Positions 10,110 to 22,800 of a stretch of DNA of 37,977 bases are shown one piece after another. Position 1 is the stretch's first letter, and every line of letters begins with the position of its first letter. A program made the translations under genes and the position numbers. The notes under the pieces were generated by a model. The model did no database searches. It saw nothing but the letters and a program-made list of their open reading frames with translations, and was not told where the DNA came from. Source of the DNA: Paraphysoderma sedebokerense (Eukaryota > Blastocladiomycota > Physodermatomycetes > Physodermatales > Physodermataceae); NCBI GenBank assembly GCA_025602915.1, contig JAHLJZ010000137.1:1-37977 (forward strand). The letters are read 5' to 3'.

Positions 10110-11207
10110 ATGCAGTCTTTTCTCACCGTCCTTTTGTTCGCTGCCATTGGTATGTATCACATTCTGTTGTTCGGACTTGTGCAGCCCGCACTACTTTCAG
10201 TCGGCTAACGACCGTTGACCACACAAAGCTGCCTCTGTGGCCCAGAATACTCCTCCCCCTGTTGCCCGAGTATGCTCAGATGGAAATCAACAAAGCAACA
10301 CCAACGTCTGTGTTATTATGGTTGATTTGAACAATGAAGTAGAAATCATTGTAGAAGGACCTAGCAGCATTAAGGGTTGGTTGGCAATGGGCTTTGGCAG
10401 GGCCATGGCAAATTCCGATGCTGTGGTTGGATATCTTAGTGAAGGAAGGCCGATAATTTCAGATAGAAAGATAGGCACTGCTAGAAATGATGTGAGAGCT
10501 GACGCACAACAGGTATTCATTCAACCCACGTTAGTGAAAAACTGAAGAATATTCATTGTCAATATTACTGAACCCTCTTTCAGAACGTAGAACTGAGACG
10601 GCCTTTTGGAGTTGTGTCTGAGACGCAGCGCTTCGTTATGGCCTTCCGTCGACCAAAAAGCACCGGAGATTCAAACGATTTCACAATTGACACCAAGCAG
10701 AAGATCCCAATTATTTGGGCATACAAGTATGTTCTTCCTTATCTTTCATGTTTTCGGTTTTAAATTGTTGTTGACCATGTCGCTCTCCACCTATTTAGTG
10801 AAGAAGCATCCTCTGTAACTGGTACTGGCATTGATGCTCGTCTCTCAATTCACAGCCGCAAAGGCGCCATGGTATTAGATTTTGCTAATGCCGCCCAAAC
10901 CTCAAATGCTCGTCGAGTTCTTAAATTAGACGGTTCAAAAGATAGTGCAAAAGATAGTGCGAAGTCTCCATCCAGCGGTGGTACCAATTCCACTACAGCC
11001 CCCGAAGATCATTCCGCCCATCAAGGAGAAACGGCGCCCGAAGCTGGCAATCCTGCAACCCCCGCCCCCGCCCCTGCTGCCGATGCTTCTGCCAGTCAAA
11101 ATCCACCAACACCTGATGCTAATCAGCCCAAGAATTCAGCAAACAAAGTAGCTGCTGCCGGTTGGGGTCTTTTAGGTGTCGTTGTGAGCGCTATCGTAAT
11201 GTTGTAG
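10110..11207 (+). CDS. Secreted DOMON-domain protein, probably GPI-anchored, 4 exons
   Basis: Exons 10110-10149, 10229-10512, 10584-10726 and 10799-11207 give 291 residues. A signal peptide (MQSFLTVLFAAIAASVAQ) is split by intron 1. Residues about 30-175 form a DOMON domain: NVCVIMVDLNNEVEIIVEG, then GWLAMGFGRAMANSDAVVGY, RRPFGVVSETQRFVMAFRRP and IPIIWAYN. DOMON domains bind haem or sugars and act in extracellular redox chemistry; the Met in AMGFG sits where cytochrome-type DOMONs place a haem ligand. A Ser/Pro/Thr/Ala-rich linker follows, with a KDSAKDSAK repeat and APAPA runs typical of O-glycosylated wall spacers. The end (NSANKVAAAGWGLLGVVVSA) is a hydrophobic tail after a small-residue site, as in GPI signals. 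No attached b561 membrane domain or dehydrogenase is seen, so its electron partner, if any, is elsewhere. Confidence 0.85.
10931..10963 (+). repeat. Short tandem repeat in the DOMON linker
   Basis: Two near-identical 12-nt units (AAAGATAGTGCA type) encode KDSA twice in the linker of the DOMON protein. Small and of coding origin. Confidence 0.6.
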
Positions 11208-11832
11208 ACATGTTCTCGGTTGTATTCTAGTTTGTAAAATGAAGTGCCAGCGTTATTGGCAGAACATATTATACTGAATGAATTAAACAAAATAAATGCA
11301 AAAGAATCATTAGAATATAGTAAGCGATATTTCCAGCTGCTTGGTTCTAAAAGTCTTACTCAGAACAAGGCGCGCAGAAGAATTATTTGGAAATTCAACC
11401 CGATAGACTAAGGGTTGCTGGTACATTCAAGGAATAAATCATATTTTGCATTGTGTGTCTCTGGAATTCATCATGTTATATGCTGCAATGTTTTCATTCG
11501 TTATCTCGAGCCTGGACATGATTTAAGCTGTTTGCCAAAATGAGATTTTTAAGTTTTCACCATGATCGAGTCAGAGCGACATCGCAACAGAATATCAATT
11601 ACTGTACGAAATTGGGAATTCACAACTGACAAAAAAAAGAGAGGCGGTGTAGATGAACATTACATATCTTCCACAACGATTATCATACATAACGTAATTC
11701 ATCATTAAGTAATTTAAACAAGGTTTTCGACTATGTTACAACCGAATATCACAAATTTCTATAGTTTTATTGCTTCTTAGCTCCTATAAAAGGTCACCAG
11801 TTGTAAATGCAGGTCAGAACCAACTTTGCAAT
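11208..11832. other. Convergent intergenic region
   Basis: About 625 AT-rich bases between the 3' ends of the DOMON gene and the PPxY membrane protein gene. A plus-strand TATAAAAGG at about 11786 has no gene behind it. No other feature seen. Confidence 0.5.
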
Positions 11833-13371
11833 TCAACGGTTAGACAGTGACGGCGGTTCAGGTGAGGAAGGTTCAGGCGTGGACGATTCAAGTGACGGAG
11901 GGACATCTTGATTTTGACTATCTGTGAGAGATTGAGTAGCGTTTGATTCAGTTAGATCTATTTCATCCGTTTCTCCGGCAACCGATGGAGCTGGAGCTGG
12001 AAGTAACGAAGGAGACGAAGGAGATGGCGATACAATAACCTCGTCGTACGCAGGTGGAGGTGATTCATTTTCATCTTCCGGACATTCTTCGTATCTCGGT
12101 AACGTATCTACCTGCATGTCATCTTCACGATTCCTCGATCCATCTAACATCTCCCTCAATCTAACTTCATTTGCTCTTCGTTCTTCATCGACCTGATTTT
12201 GAATCTTTTTCAGTTTTCGAAGCCGTATAAAATACGCTCCGAGTAATATCAGAATTGCGATATTCCAAAATAATGGTGCAAATGGAAAATTGGGTTTATC
12301 GTCTGGCTCCGATATGACTGGCGGCTCTCCTCTAGGACTACTAGGAAACGACCGGGGTGTACATATAAAGTCATAATTATCATTTGGAGAGTTACAAATG
12401 CCGGACACACATTGTGAAGAAACGATGAAGATGTCCTGTGGAGTTGAAAAGGGATTGAGATTGGGAAGGGAGCAAGATTCGAAATTTTGAGGGGAAGCGA
12501 TGGATTTTTGACTAATGCTATCAATAGACGATGGAAGAGGACAATATGTATAAGAGTAGAACGGTGTTAATTGCCATTGCGTAAAAGCGTTTGTTGCCAG
12601 GTTGCTCCGTAAATATCTTTCCAAGAATTGATCGTCAAACCTCGAAAGAAAGGTGATACTGGAATTTATCATGCGGGGTTTTGTAGATGCATCAAGTGGT
12701 TTAGTTGTCAACTGTAATACTGTATCGTAGGTTTGGTTGTATGAGCAATCTAAGGAAACTGGTTTCGAATAAGAACAGACTCCAACATTCAGGGCCACTC
12801 CTCTTGGAATGCTATCAGTAGAATTCGTATTCAGGGCCGTTTGAAGGTATTGCCATGAAGTAGAGTATTTGTTAAATGGCGGAGCGGAAGGATTTAAACC
12901 AGTTACTGATATTTGTTTGGATAGTAACAGAGATGTTACATTGCTACAAGCAGTTGAATGGCATTGAAAGAATTCGTTTAAACAGTTTGAAATTCCGCAT
13001 CCTCTCCTTTCATCGGCTAACCAAACAGATTTTCAATAACTCCTTTCAATTTAAATACAATCAGTACAGAAAATTGACATACCGATATCATATAGAGGTA
13101 TCAACCCATCTTTCCGTATGTTTGCGGCCGACTCCGCCGTCAGATTAGAGAACGATTCTTTCAAGCTTTGATACTTTGAATTAATTTCAGCACAATTTTT
13201 AGCTAAGCAAGTCTCGTATTCTTGGCAGTTCCCCGTACAGTCATTCGAACTCTCACAAACGTTGAGTACAGGAATTTTAAAATCCGCAGGAACAGCATCT
13301 TTAGCGAATAGTCGAGGAAACGAGTTGGTCAGACCAGGGCCGGTCAGGAATGCAGATGCTGGAGCGGCCAT
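11833..13371 (-). CDS. Single-pass membrane protein with Cys-rich ectodomain and PPxY cytoplasmic tail, 2 exons
   Basis: Exons 13371-13083 and 13016-11833 (66-nt intron) give 490 residues. I do not recognise the family. About 330 N-terminal residues form a Cys-rich, Asn-glycosylatable region with pairs such as CESSNDCTGNCQEYETC and CGISNC...CHSTAC. One membrane segment follows (FAPLFWNIAILILLGAYFI), then a basic stop-transfer run RLRKLKK and a charged helix that may be a coiled coil (IQNQVDEERRANEVRLREML). The acidic, Pro/Ser-rich tail carries LPRY and PPPAY, sites of the kind bound by WW domains of Nedd4/Rsp5 ubiquitin ligases, so endocytic turnover is likely. The predicted N-terminus (MAAPASAFLTGPG) lacks a good signal peptide, so a 5' exon may be missing, possibly in 13380-13860. 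It looks like a receptor or wall sensor, but this is inference. Confidence 0.7.
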
Positions 13372-14181
13372 TTAAATGATAGTGTTTCACTGACAGTTCA
13401 TTTCATTAAAAACAGAGAAGTAATCTAAAGTCCCCGAGATAGAAATATGGTTACGTAAAGGAATGCTCTCATGGACAAAGATAGTCATGAACTTCCACGA
13501 ATGCGGGGCTGGTGATGATGAGCACACATTGTAATGCCGTGCCTGTGTGGCTGAACAATCTAACGCAACCGTAATTGCATACATACTACACATTTGCTGA
13601 TAAACTATGAACATCAAATCTCTCATCCGTACTTTTATTCTTCATATAACAGCTACATAATTTTTCATAGTCATTCCGTAACCTGACAATGATGAGGCCG
13701 CAGATTTGAATCGGGGAAAGTGTCCCGCCGCCGCGCTCAGCGGCCAACTTCGCCGTCACGGATTCACCGGTCCAGCCAATTCTTTGTCATGTATAATAGG
13801 AGCCCTAAGAATAGAATAATAGACATTCGTTTACTACCGATTATCAATTAAAAAGCGGTGGATGCTTGTCCACATGATTGTCATATCAGAATTTAAAAGT
13901 CAGCAAAATTTTGCTATTGCGTTAGTTCCTAGGAACGAGTATATTTTTAAAAGTGTCTTGCTTAAAATGGCTTCTATCATAACGTCAGCAGTGCCTGGGA
14001 TGTTAATTGCTTGTTACCAAAGATTTATTGTCACATGCTATTTGCAATCACTGGATTTGAGGTGTCTCTTATAGCGCTACTAAATACTGTTTTTTTCACA
14101 TTTTCACAGATTTTGAATCCATTCAAGCGAATCTTAGATCTAGATATTTCATTTATGATACAAATTGAAATTGGATGAGAA
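13372..14181. other. Intergenic region upstream of the PPxY membrane protein gene
   Basis: About 810 bases. A short GC-rich patch (about 13720-13770) stands out from the AT-rich surroundings. A minus-strand frame at 13387-13626 has a hydrophobic start (MCSMYAITVALDCSA) but no clear splice into the downstream gene. Plus-strand frame 13862-14074 shows no family features. Confidence 0.35.
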
Positions 14182-17100
14182 CTACACTCTCCAACTATCG
14201 ATTTCTTCACGGCTAATTCCAGCTATAGTTCCAACAAACGGGGCGTCGATACTTTTAATCATGATGTCGCCGCAATAACTACATTCAGAGGCTATCATGT
14301 CGTCTAGTTCCTCCTATGAAAGTTTGTTCAAAAATCGAGAATAAGCGATTCATTGAATCAAGTTAGAGGATGTAACATAAGAAACACAGAAATTGATAGA
14401 AAGCGAATATTACCTTTAACCTTTCGATCCTACTATTCACACCCACACTACTTGAAGCGTCACTCGCAGTTTTACCTTGCGCCCCAGGCACCGTTAACCC
14501 ACTCCCACCCAAATAGGAATGCGAAGAAGGTGACGAACTAAGTGGAGATTTAAACAACGAATCAAATCGTGTCGAGGTGGTTTCCTTTGATTTAGCGAGA
14601 TCCCGTGATAACTGGTTCTGGATATCTTGAAGTCGTTTTCGTTGACGGGGTGGAAGGACGGGTTGGATCTATGGATATCCAAGGTTAGAGAAAGGAAGGT
14701 ATTAACCATTGATGAAAAATTGACAAACCCTTTTAACGAGACATTCTCCGTGAAACAAATGACCACAAGGAAACGCATAGAACCCTCTACCGCCAATTCC
14801 CATCATTCCTACTCCCACTATTTGTTTACATTCTACACATTTATCTAAAGGTGATACAACAATATACCGCGTAGACAATTGTTTGATGTCGTTTCGAATG
14901 AGTTCAGACGACTTGGTGGCTTCGTCCATGTCGTTTTTGAGAGATTGGATATCGACATTATATTGTGCTAAAACTGCGAGGATTTCATCCTTCAAAATAG
15001 CAATAGATCTTAGTATATCAGAACTGTAGATTGCTGAAAACTACAAGAGAAATCAAAATACCTTAAAGTCATCAATATGAACAAAATCAGGAAAGAACGG
15101 CAATATATCCTCGATTTTTATGACATCAGAATACTGCAAAAACTCCATTGCTCTATTGCGAAAATGAAACCGATAAACCACACGTTAGATTCGTTCCATG
15201 CTATTTACCCTAGCGTTCAATAACGGAGAATTGAAAAGGGAAGGATAGTACGTACTTTCTTATATCCTTTTGTTGTTCCACCACATATCGTGCAATCTTT
15301 AACCACAATTTCTTCCTCAGTGATTCGTCATCTTCAGGTTTATCTGCATTGATTTTAGCCAATTCTAAATCATCATGCTATTATTACGAATAAGCCGGAA
15401 CGACAATCTCAATTTAATTAGATTCATGTATCCAAAGCTCAAATGGAGAAGGAAAGTTTAATCACCTTTAACGCCAATTCTACAGCTTCTTCGTACATCC
15501 CCATAGCTCCATACAAGTGAACACAACTCTGAGTTTTGTTATACTGAAGACATAATCTTAACGCATACTCGAGACCGTAGTACCGTTGGGGACCCTTTTA
15601 TATTGTCATAGGTTTAACCGTATTAAGAACTGGCGAATCAGAAATGACAACCGAAAAAAGCGACATACATCCACATTTAAGAATCGTAATAAACTGCTTT
15701 CATCGTCACCAGGTTGTTTTGCATATAAGTTTAAAAGGTAATTATGAATAGCAGGATCGGTATTATCTTGATGGTTGATCGTGTATTCAAGGTACCGAAT
15801 TGCTTGATTCTATTAAAACAGAATACATAAGAACCCTAGAGAAACCGTTTGAACAAAGATAGAAATTTACCTCTTTCACACCCTCTGGATTCCTTCGTTC
15901 ATTATATTTTAACAAACTAGGTATCAATTCTCTAGGATTTAATTTGACTTGGCTAGAACGCATCCAAGCATTGACGAGTTCAACGGGAACTTGTTCCATC
16001 AACGTCGGTGAATAACGATAATACAATTCGGCAGAAGGCTATCACGAATACAATGTTAGAATAAGACATCAATTGTACCGGATAAGAAAAATCGTAGTTT
16101 GCCAACCTGTCGCATCAACATTTCTACTGCTTCTTTCCATTTCTTTTCATTGATGTAATGGCTGACAACTTTGTCGAAGTCAGAGATTAGGAGAGCAAAG
16201 TAAAGGTACTCTTCGATGCGAGAATAAGATGTGAATAAACTGAATGTGGTTTTCCGATCTAGATAGCCCTATTGATATTAAAATAACCACAGAATAGAGC
16301 CAATAAAGGACAATATTAATGGAATTGCATGGAAGGTTTAACGAGGTAACAAATTAGGAATGGGTTCTAAACTCCTACCTGATACGTCTTCAAGAATGCC
16401 TTCACTTCATCCTTTAACAATTTTAACTCCTCTTCTTTTACAGCTTTGTCGGAATTAGAACGGACATTTTCAACTTTTCCATCTCTCGCTCCTTTGCCAT
16501 CAACATTCATATTTTCTTTACTTTTACTCAGACTATTTTTGTTCGGAATCATGACCTCCGAAGTCATATTCTCTAAAACCTCTTCCATTTTGTTAAGCTT
16601 ATCGAGCAAAATTTCAAGTAACCAAGTCGCAATCATAGTCGTCTGTATACTATCCTATTGATCGGACAATCCCCTTGTGAATTTCTCTAATTTCAGAGAG
16701 CAATAGAAGCCAAGAAAACCGACATACCCCTTTCTTGAATACTTTTTCCAGACATAAAGTCAAATAAACTCTTAACGCTTCGTCTTCCATTTTTTCCATA
16801 AATTTTAGACAGACAGTTTCAAAGGGAACATTGCTTTTCGCAAAAAATGAAGCCGAGAGGACGAATCGATTTTGATTGAAGTAATGGTAGGCTTGGGTCG
16901 TAGTAATTTTGACTTTTTGGGCAGGAAGCTTTTGATAATACGGTAATAGATGGTTTATAACGGATTAAATGACGGGTCCATGATGGAAGATGAATATGAC
17001 CCCAACCTTTGCATAATTCATAGCCAATTCAAATTTGTTATGCCCCAAATACCAACTCCACACGTTTCGATCTTCGTCAGTGATTACTAATTCGTATATA

Positions 17101-18872
17101 TTCTGAGTGGTATAAACCCAATAAGTCGATTTCAAATGGTCAACAATGAAGCCAGAAATTTTTTCAGTGGGGTTCTAAAAATTGACATAAAGAATTAATG
17201 ATGAGAAACGCAAAGAGATGATAGATAAAGTTGAAAATGACAATGTACCAAAGGCACTACCCCCTCCCACACGCACTCTAGCACATCATCCTTCTTTACC
17301 GCGGCGCCTTCGCCACTTCTACTTTCTTCCTCTAAAGCCCAGACAGCTTTTATCTTGTCCCCGTAAACAAGCAAATAGTGGAACTCTGTCATTCCAAAAT
17401 CGATTGGATACTCCGAGTTAGCGCCATCTGCTTCGAAGGGTGTTGCAGATATTGGGGGCGGGGACGGATTTGAGGAGGACGGATAGGATAATAATTTCGG
17501 AGACGTCAGAACACTAGAGTATGCGGTTTGCGAGCCGTATGAAATAGACGATCTGTAAATGCCGGATCCTAATGACGATGAAGCAATGAATCGTTAAACT
17601 CATCTGTTTATTCGTTGGAAAGGTAAATCATGGCTGTACCCATTAACCAAGCCAATCTCCGTGATGCACCAACTTGGTCATTCTTGTAGACTGTTCGTAA
17701 TGAGGCCAAACTGCTTTTCCTCATGTTATGGTACATCTCAACAAAGCCTTCTTCTCCGGTAGCGTACTGTGCAAAGATCGATTCATAAAATGCCGGATCT
17801 CCCCCTACTAATCCGCTATTTGTAACTCCGGTGGATAGAGCGACACCAGTTGTGGAGGCACCTATGAATTGATAAAATCTGGTGCGGGTTGTGACGAAAA
17901 TAACAAACTTTCCGGGGGTAGCCGGAAACTGTTCGATGAGAATATCCATGATTGCTCTATCTCTTTCGGTAGATGACGATTGCGAAGAAGGTTGACGGGT
18001 GACTGGAGTGGTGGGAGGAAGAGAAAAGACGAGTCGGAGATACTTGGTGTCATCCGATTGAGGAAGATTTCGGCGAAGAAACGACGATGAAGAGGTTTCG
18101 GTCGTTGTAGGCTGAATTTCTGTCTCATATATCAATCCTGTTGTCGTACCGAGGAGGATGGGGCCGGTAGAGTTTGGATACGGCGAGGGTGGAAAAGCAG
18201 CACTGGTAATGACCGTATTCTATTCGACGCACCGATAAAAGTTAGCCTTTTTCTCTCATCCTGAAAACACGCAAAGACACACCTTCAATTTAGAAAGTAG
18301 TTTTCCTTTCTTCCAACCAGCTAGAACATAATAATTGTCGCCATTCGATGTTGTTACTATCAGATGTTTACCTGTTGGGTCGACGAATACTTTGCTAATC
18401 TGATTTTGATCGGAACCTTGCCCCTGCGACGACTTTGTCCTTGGAAGTTCAATATCTTTGATTGGGAAAACCAAGACCATGTCAAAATTTTTAATCTGCC
18501 ATCACCGAATTCAATAGAAAATTCTGCCAAGTCACCTTCAATAACGTTCTCAGCGTGTAAATTAATACGCAGAACTTTTAAGGATTCCAAACCCATAATT
18601 AGGACATTATTTTTCACATCCAGACTTAAGATCTTTCCTGGAAACTGAAATTGCACTTTCTCAATACTAAAGATTGACGATGGGCCCAATTGTACATTAT
18701 GAATCGCGGTTGCACTTCGAGAATGTGGTTTCGCGGCAAGCGAATGAGGAATAAATTGATCGGCTGGGTCGATATGTAGGGAGTGAGGAAGTGATGGCGA
18801 CGGCGTTAAAGTCGGTTGAGTGGTTGGAGCTGGTGCTGCAGGTGAATTTTCAAAGTAGTCGAATAATGACAT
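14182..18872 (-). CDS. VPS18: Vps18/Pep3, HOPS and CORVET core subunit, about 14 exons
   Basis: The first exons are 18872-18506, 18455-18283, 18219-17640 and from 17568; the last are 15062 back into the 15100s, 14989-14729, 14668-14414 and 14313-14182. Vps18 is a shared subunit of the HOPS and CORVET tethers that drive fusion at endosomes and the vacuole. The N-terminal beta-propeller shows ISKVFVDPTGKHLIVTTSNG, ILLGTTTGLIYE, FVIFVTTRTRFYQFIG and RLAWLMGSGIYRSS. The alpha-solenoid includes WSWYLGHNKFELAMNYAK, RYYGLEYALRLCLQ and MEFLQYSDVIKIEDILPFFP. The RING-type end has CVEC, FPCGHLFHGEC and, after the long loop normal for Vps18, ECSYCGDIMIKSIDAPF. Total roughly 1,050-1,100 residues. Intron 1 is only 50 nt, fixed by frame. 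Intron positions in the middle (15.2-17.3 kb) were not all set to the base. The RING makes this Vps18 rather than Vps11. Confidence 0.95.
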
Positions 18873-19882
18873 TAGAGCACTGAATACTACCGATAAAGTT
18901 TAGTGGACCTGAATTGGTTGGTTTAAGAGGTTTTCAAGATTGATGAATTGGGTAAGACAGAGTGTTCAAGCATGTGATTATCAATATTAACAACAAATGT
19001 GAGCCATGGGATAAGACAATCTTTAATGTAGTAGCTTATGGATGGAGATGTTTACAAGGACCCCAGGTTTATTTACCAAACGGATGACGATAAACAAATA
19101 TGCGACAACGACGTTGATACATCAGAAATTACATGATCAAACAAATAACGTTCCACATCAATTAGTTGCAGTATTGTATGACGAAAGCAAGCATTCCTTA
19201 TTGATGTATTCAGTTTGGTTCGATCTGAATCTTTGCAAAATATTGATCAGGCGTCATCTAGTCATTGGGATGAGGGAGCCGAGTGCAGTCCCCATTCACT
19301 TGGATTTGATGAGGGGCAACCGAGTAATAATACCGACAAGCTATCATGTACATAATAATCGAGATAATTTTGGGAATGGCAACGGAAGAGTAATACTATA
19401 TCTAAGTTCGAACAAAGGGAGCGCGATGAACAAACACTAACAGTACTACTAGTTGAGCACACGTTGAATTATGATTTCGACATCATTATGTGCATAGGGA
19501 TTTCCACTACCGATGCCAGGTTTCCGTCATTCTGGAATATCGTTTTACACTTATCTTGGCTTCTTGACATGCTGGGCGGGCCGTGTTACGGTGTTTGACC
19601 ATTGCTTGTGGTGTCTTATCCCCAAGGCGTGGTGGTGATGAGAGGGTTGAGCAGCGATGCGGTGCGGAGTGACAATCCGAGAAGGGCGGTGCGGCAGGCG
19701 AGTGGAGAGCGACGCGTTCCGCCATCCCGCATAGTGCAGGGGAGAGAACAAAGGGAACGCCGGTCGCTGTTTCACTTTGCTGTCCTGTGACGCTGCTATG
19801 CCTTCATCATATCATACTAGTACACACTCCATCCCTCATCTATCGCACATACACACTCGCTGTCGGGCATGTCCTTTTGCTG
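18873..19882. other. Divergent promoter region, VPS18 / GPCR 1
   Basis: About 1 kb. The part nearest GPCR 1 (about 19,560-19,790) is clearly GC-rich and purine-skewed compared with the rest of the window, while 18,900-19,450 is AT-rich. A plus-strand frame of 132 codons (19042-19440) shows no family features and probably arises by chance. Confidence 0.4.
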
Positions 19883-22800
19883 ATGTTGAAGCCGTCGCTG
19901 TTCCCCCTCCTTGCAATCCTCCCCCTCCTCTGGCCATACGTCGCCGCCGACCTGTTCAAAATCGGCCTCATCCTGCCCTTCTCATTCGGTACGTCCGCCT
20001 CCCCGTCACCCTATCTCCGCTCTCCACTTCTTTTTTCTCCATTACTAACTCTGACTGCCTTTTGGTTACCCGTTGTCCAGAGTACGACCAAACATCTGCC
20101 GAATCCATTTCAAATGCACTTAATTTATCCTTGGTCGAGGAAAATCGATACGCCAGTACCTTCGGCCATGAATTCCAGTTAGTCATGACGGACTCTGGGT
20201 CCGCAAAGTCAAAGGCCGTTAGTGAAGCCTTGAAATTAGCAACCACGGATGGAGTCAGCGGAATAATAGGTGAGTTGTCGCATATCGGCCCTGCTTGAAT
20301 GTTTAAGTCGTTGGAACATCATTAATCAAAGTTTAAAAAACCAAAAAAATAAAAAATTAAAAAAAAATAGGAGGCTACGTCTCTACTGCTACCCAAGTAA
20401 TCGCACTTGCTCTAAATCGATACCATATATTCCAATGCAGTGGATCGGCAACCTTGAGTGATTTGAGCCTTAAATCCGATTATCCCAATTTTTTTCGGAC
20501 GATTCCGAGTGATGCGTATCAGGGGAGAGCCCTTGCTAAATACGTTCATAGCATGGGTTGGCGGCAGGCCGCTATCTTGGCCGGGAATGACGCTTATAGT
20601 TTAAGCAGTATGTTAATTATGCTCCTTATTCAAACTCTTACTGTGAGATGTCATTAACAATCTCCGATCAAAAGTAAGCCAAACGTTTGCCTCGACCGCC
20701 GAATCCGAGCTAAACATGACCATTACTACAAATCAAGTTTATCTCGCTAACGCCACAAATTATACAGTCAATGTACAAGCAGTCAAGCAATCCGGTAGTC
20801 GAATCATCATGTTATTTGGATTTGATCAAGACGCCATCAAGATACTGAGGGAAGCAAGGTATGTCATCAAACTCTACCATATTGCATGTTACACAATTAA
20901 CCGACAATAAAAATTATGCAGAAAACAAGGCATTGTTGGTCCCGATTATGTTTGGATTGGAAGCGAAGGAATTTATTCCATCATAGAGTTTATGAATAAT
21001 CCCAACGAGACCTATACTGTAGAGGACAGGGAAAATCTGAGGGGGATGCTGATTCCATTTCCGAACGAGCGACCGAGCTATACCCGCAAACATGCAGAAT
21101 TTATTCAGCGACTCGGAAGAGAACCCGAACCGTATGTTCTATTTTTCAAAGACTGTCTTACCAGTATGGTCCGTGGTATCATCAATGTTGCATCAAGCGG
21201 AAAAAATGTCACAGATCCTTCTGTCAGTTTAAAGGATTTTCTCACCCCATTTGCTGGCGTTACCGGAAACGTGACATGGGATGACAAGGGAGACCGAGCA
21301 GGAGAGTACATTATGTACAACATTCAGAAAAACGGCACAACTTATGCACGAAAAAGAGTTTCTCTAATCACCGATTCACGAGTCATTCCAATTTCGACGC
21401 CCCTATTTTACTCACAGACGCCCACTATACCTCCCGATAGTGCAATTTTACGACCCGATTACCCTGTTTTCTCGATGCCTGGTGTGATCGTCATTCTCGT
21501 TCTCTACATCAATGCGTTCATCGTGATCGTCGGAACTTGCTTTTATCTCTATCGAAAACGTCAAACGCCACAAGTGCGCCACATGTCTCTTCTATTTGTT
21601 CTATTGATTGCGACAGGATTAATTCTATTAGGATGCTCTATATTGACATGGATTGATATTCCTACAGAGATGACCTGCATATTTAAGCTCTACCTCTTTA
21701 ATGCGGGTTATGCTGTGTTAATGGGATCGCTGTTAATGAAAACCTGGAGGATATTTAAAATCTTCGATAGTTCCTGTGTCATCAAATCCCGCCTGGGTGA
21801 TAAGAAATTATTGATCGGTGTTGCAGGGATTGTGGGAGTAGAATTGCTTTTAGTGACAATCTGGACAGTTCTCAGTCCGCCCAAGCCTACTAAATTCTAT
21901 AAACCAGAATTTTACTCATACAAATGTGTAAGTTCAGATCAAACCGTCGAACTTTTGATGAATATTTTGGTCATTGCGTATAATGGCATATTACTCTTTT
22001 TTGCCAGTGTTTTGGCTTTTAAAACAAGAAAGGTCTACTCGCAGTTCAGGTAAACCTCACTACTTCCATCAATAATACACGTACCACCGATCCGCTGACT
22101 TGATTCATTTTAGGGAATCGGTTTACATCATGTATTCTGTGTCAAACATCATTTTATCAGGAATCATCGTCATTCCCATTCTTTTTTTCTTAAGCGATGT
22201 GATGCCTACCGGTACATTCTACATTAAAACTCTCGGTGTCTACTATGGCGGCGCTTTTGTCTATTTCCTCCTCATTGGACGTATCGCTATCCAGATATAC
22301 TCTGCATCGACTCGCAGACCGTATAAAGTACCTATGCTGAGGGGTTTAACGAATGTAAAAGTCATGGATGGATTCTTTGATAGCCTTGGGAATGATAAGG
22401 AAGAAGAAGTTAGTCTTAGTAGCAGTGGATGTGTTTTACGTGGAACTTTCCCCGTGAAGGAATGTTCATTGTTCGGTACTTGGAGGAAAACTAAACTTAT
22501 GGTGTTACAAATTTCTGGCGAATATTATCTGACAATGGCCAGGATGAAAGCTTCCTCTCAGAAGGAAATGAAGGTAAATCTTCCTTTTGATTCTACTTTT
22601 CTGTCGCTTCAATTTGAGTTCCGTCTAACAATTTATCTTGTACTCCTTTGCAGTCTGGAAGTATCCACAAACTCTCCACAATTATGTTAAATCCCCAGCT
22701 TACCATTAGCAGCACTTTGCCATTATCGACAACGAACACCAACACCGACACCACGACCACTCTAGCACCACCATCCCCTGATTCATCTCGTCCCCCTACT

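Noticed and set aside
19042-19440. 132-codon plus-strand frame upstream of GPCR 1
   Set aside because: No motif, signal peptide or biased composition; likely chance in a 1-kb gap.
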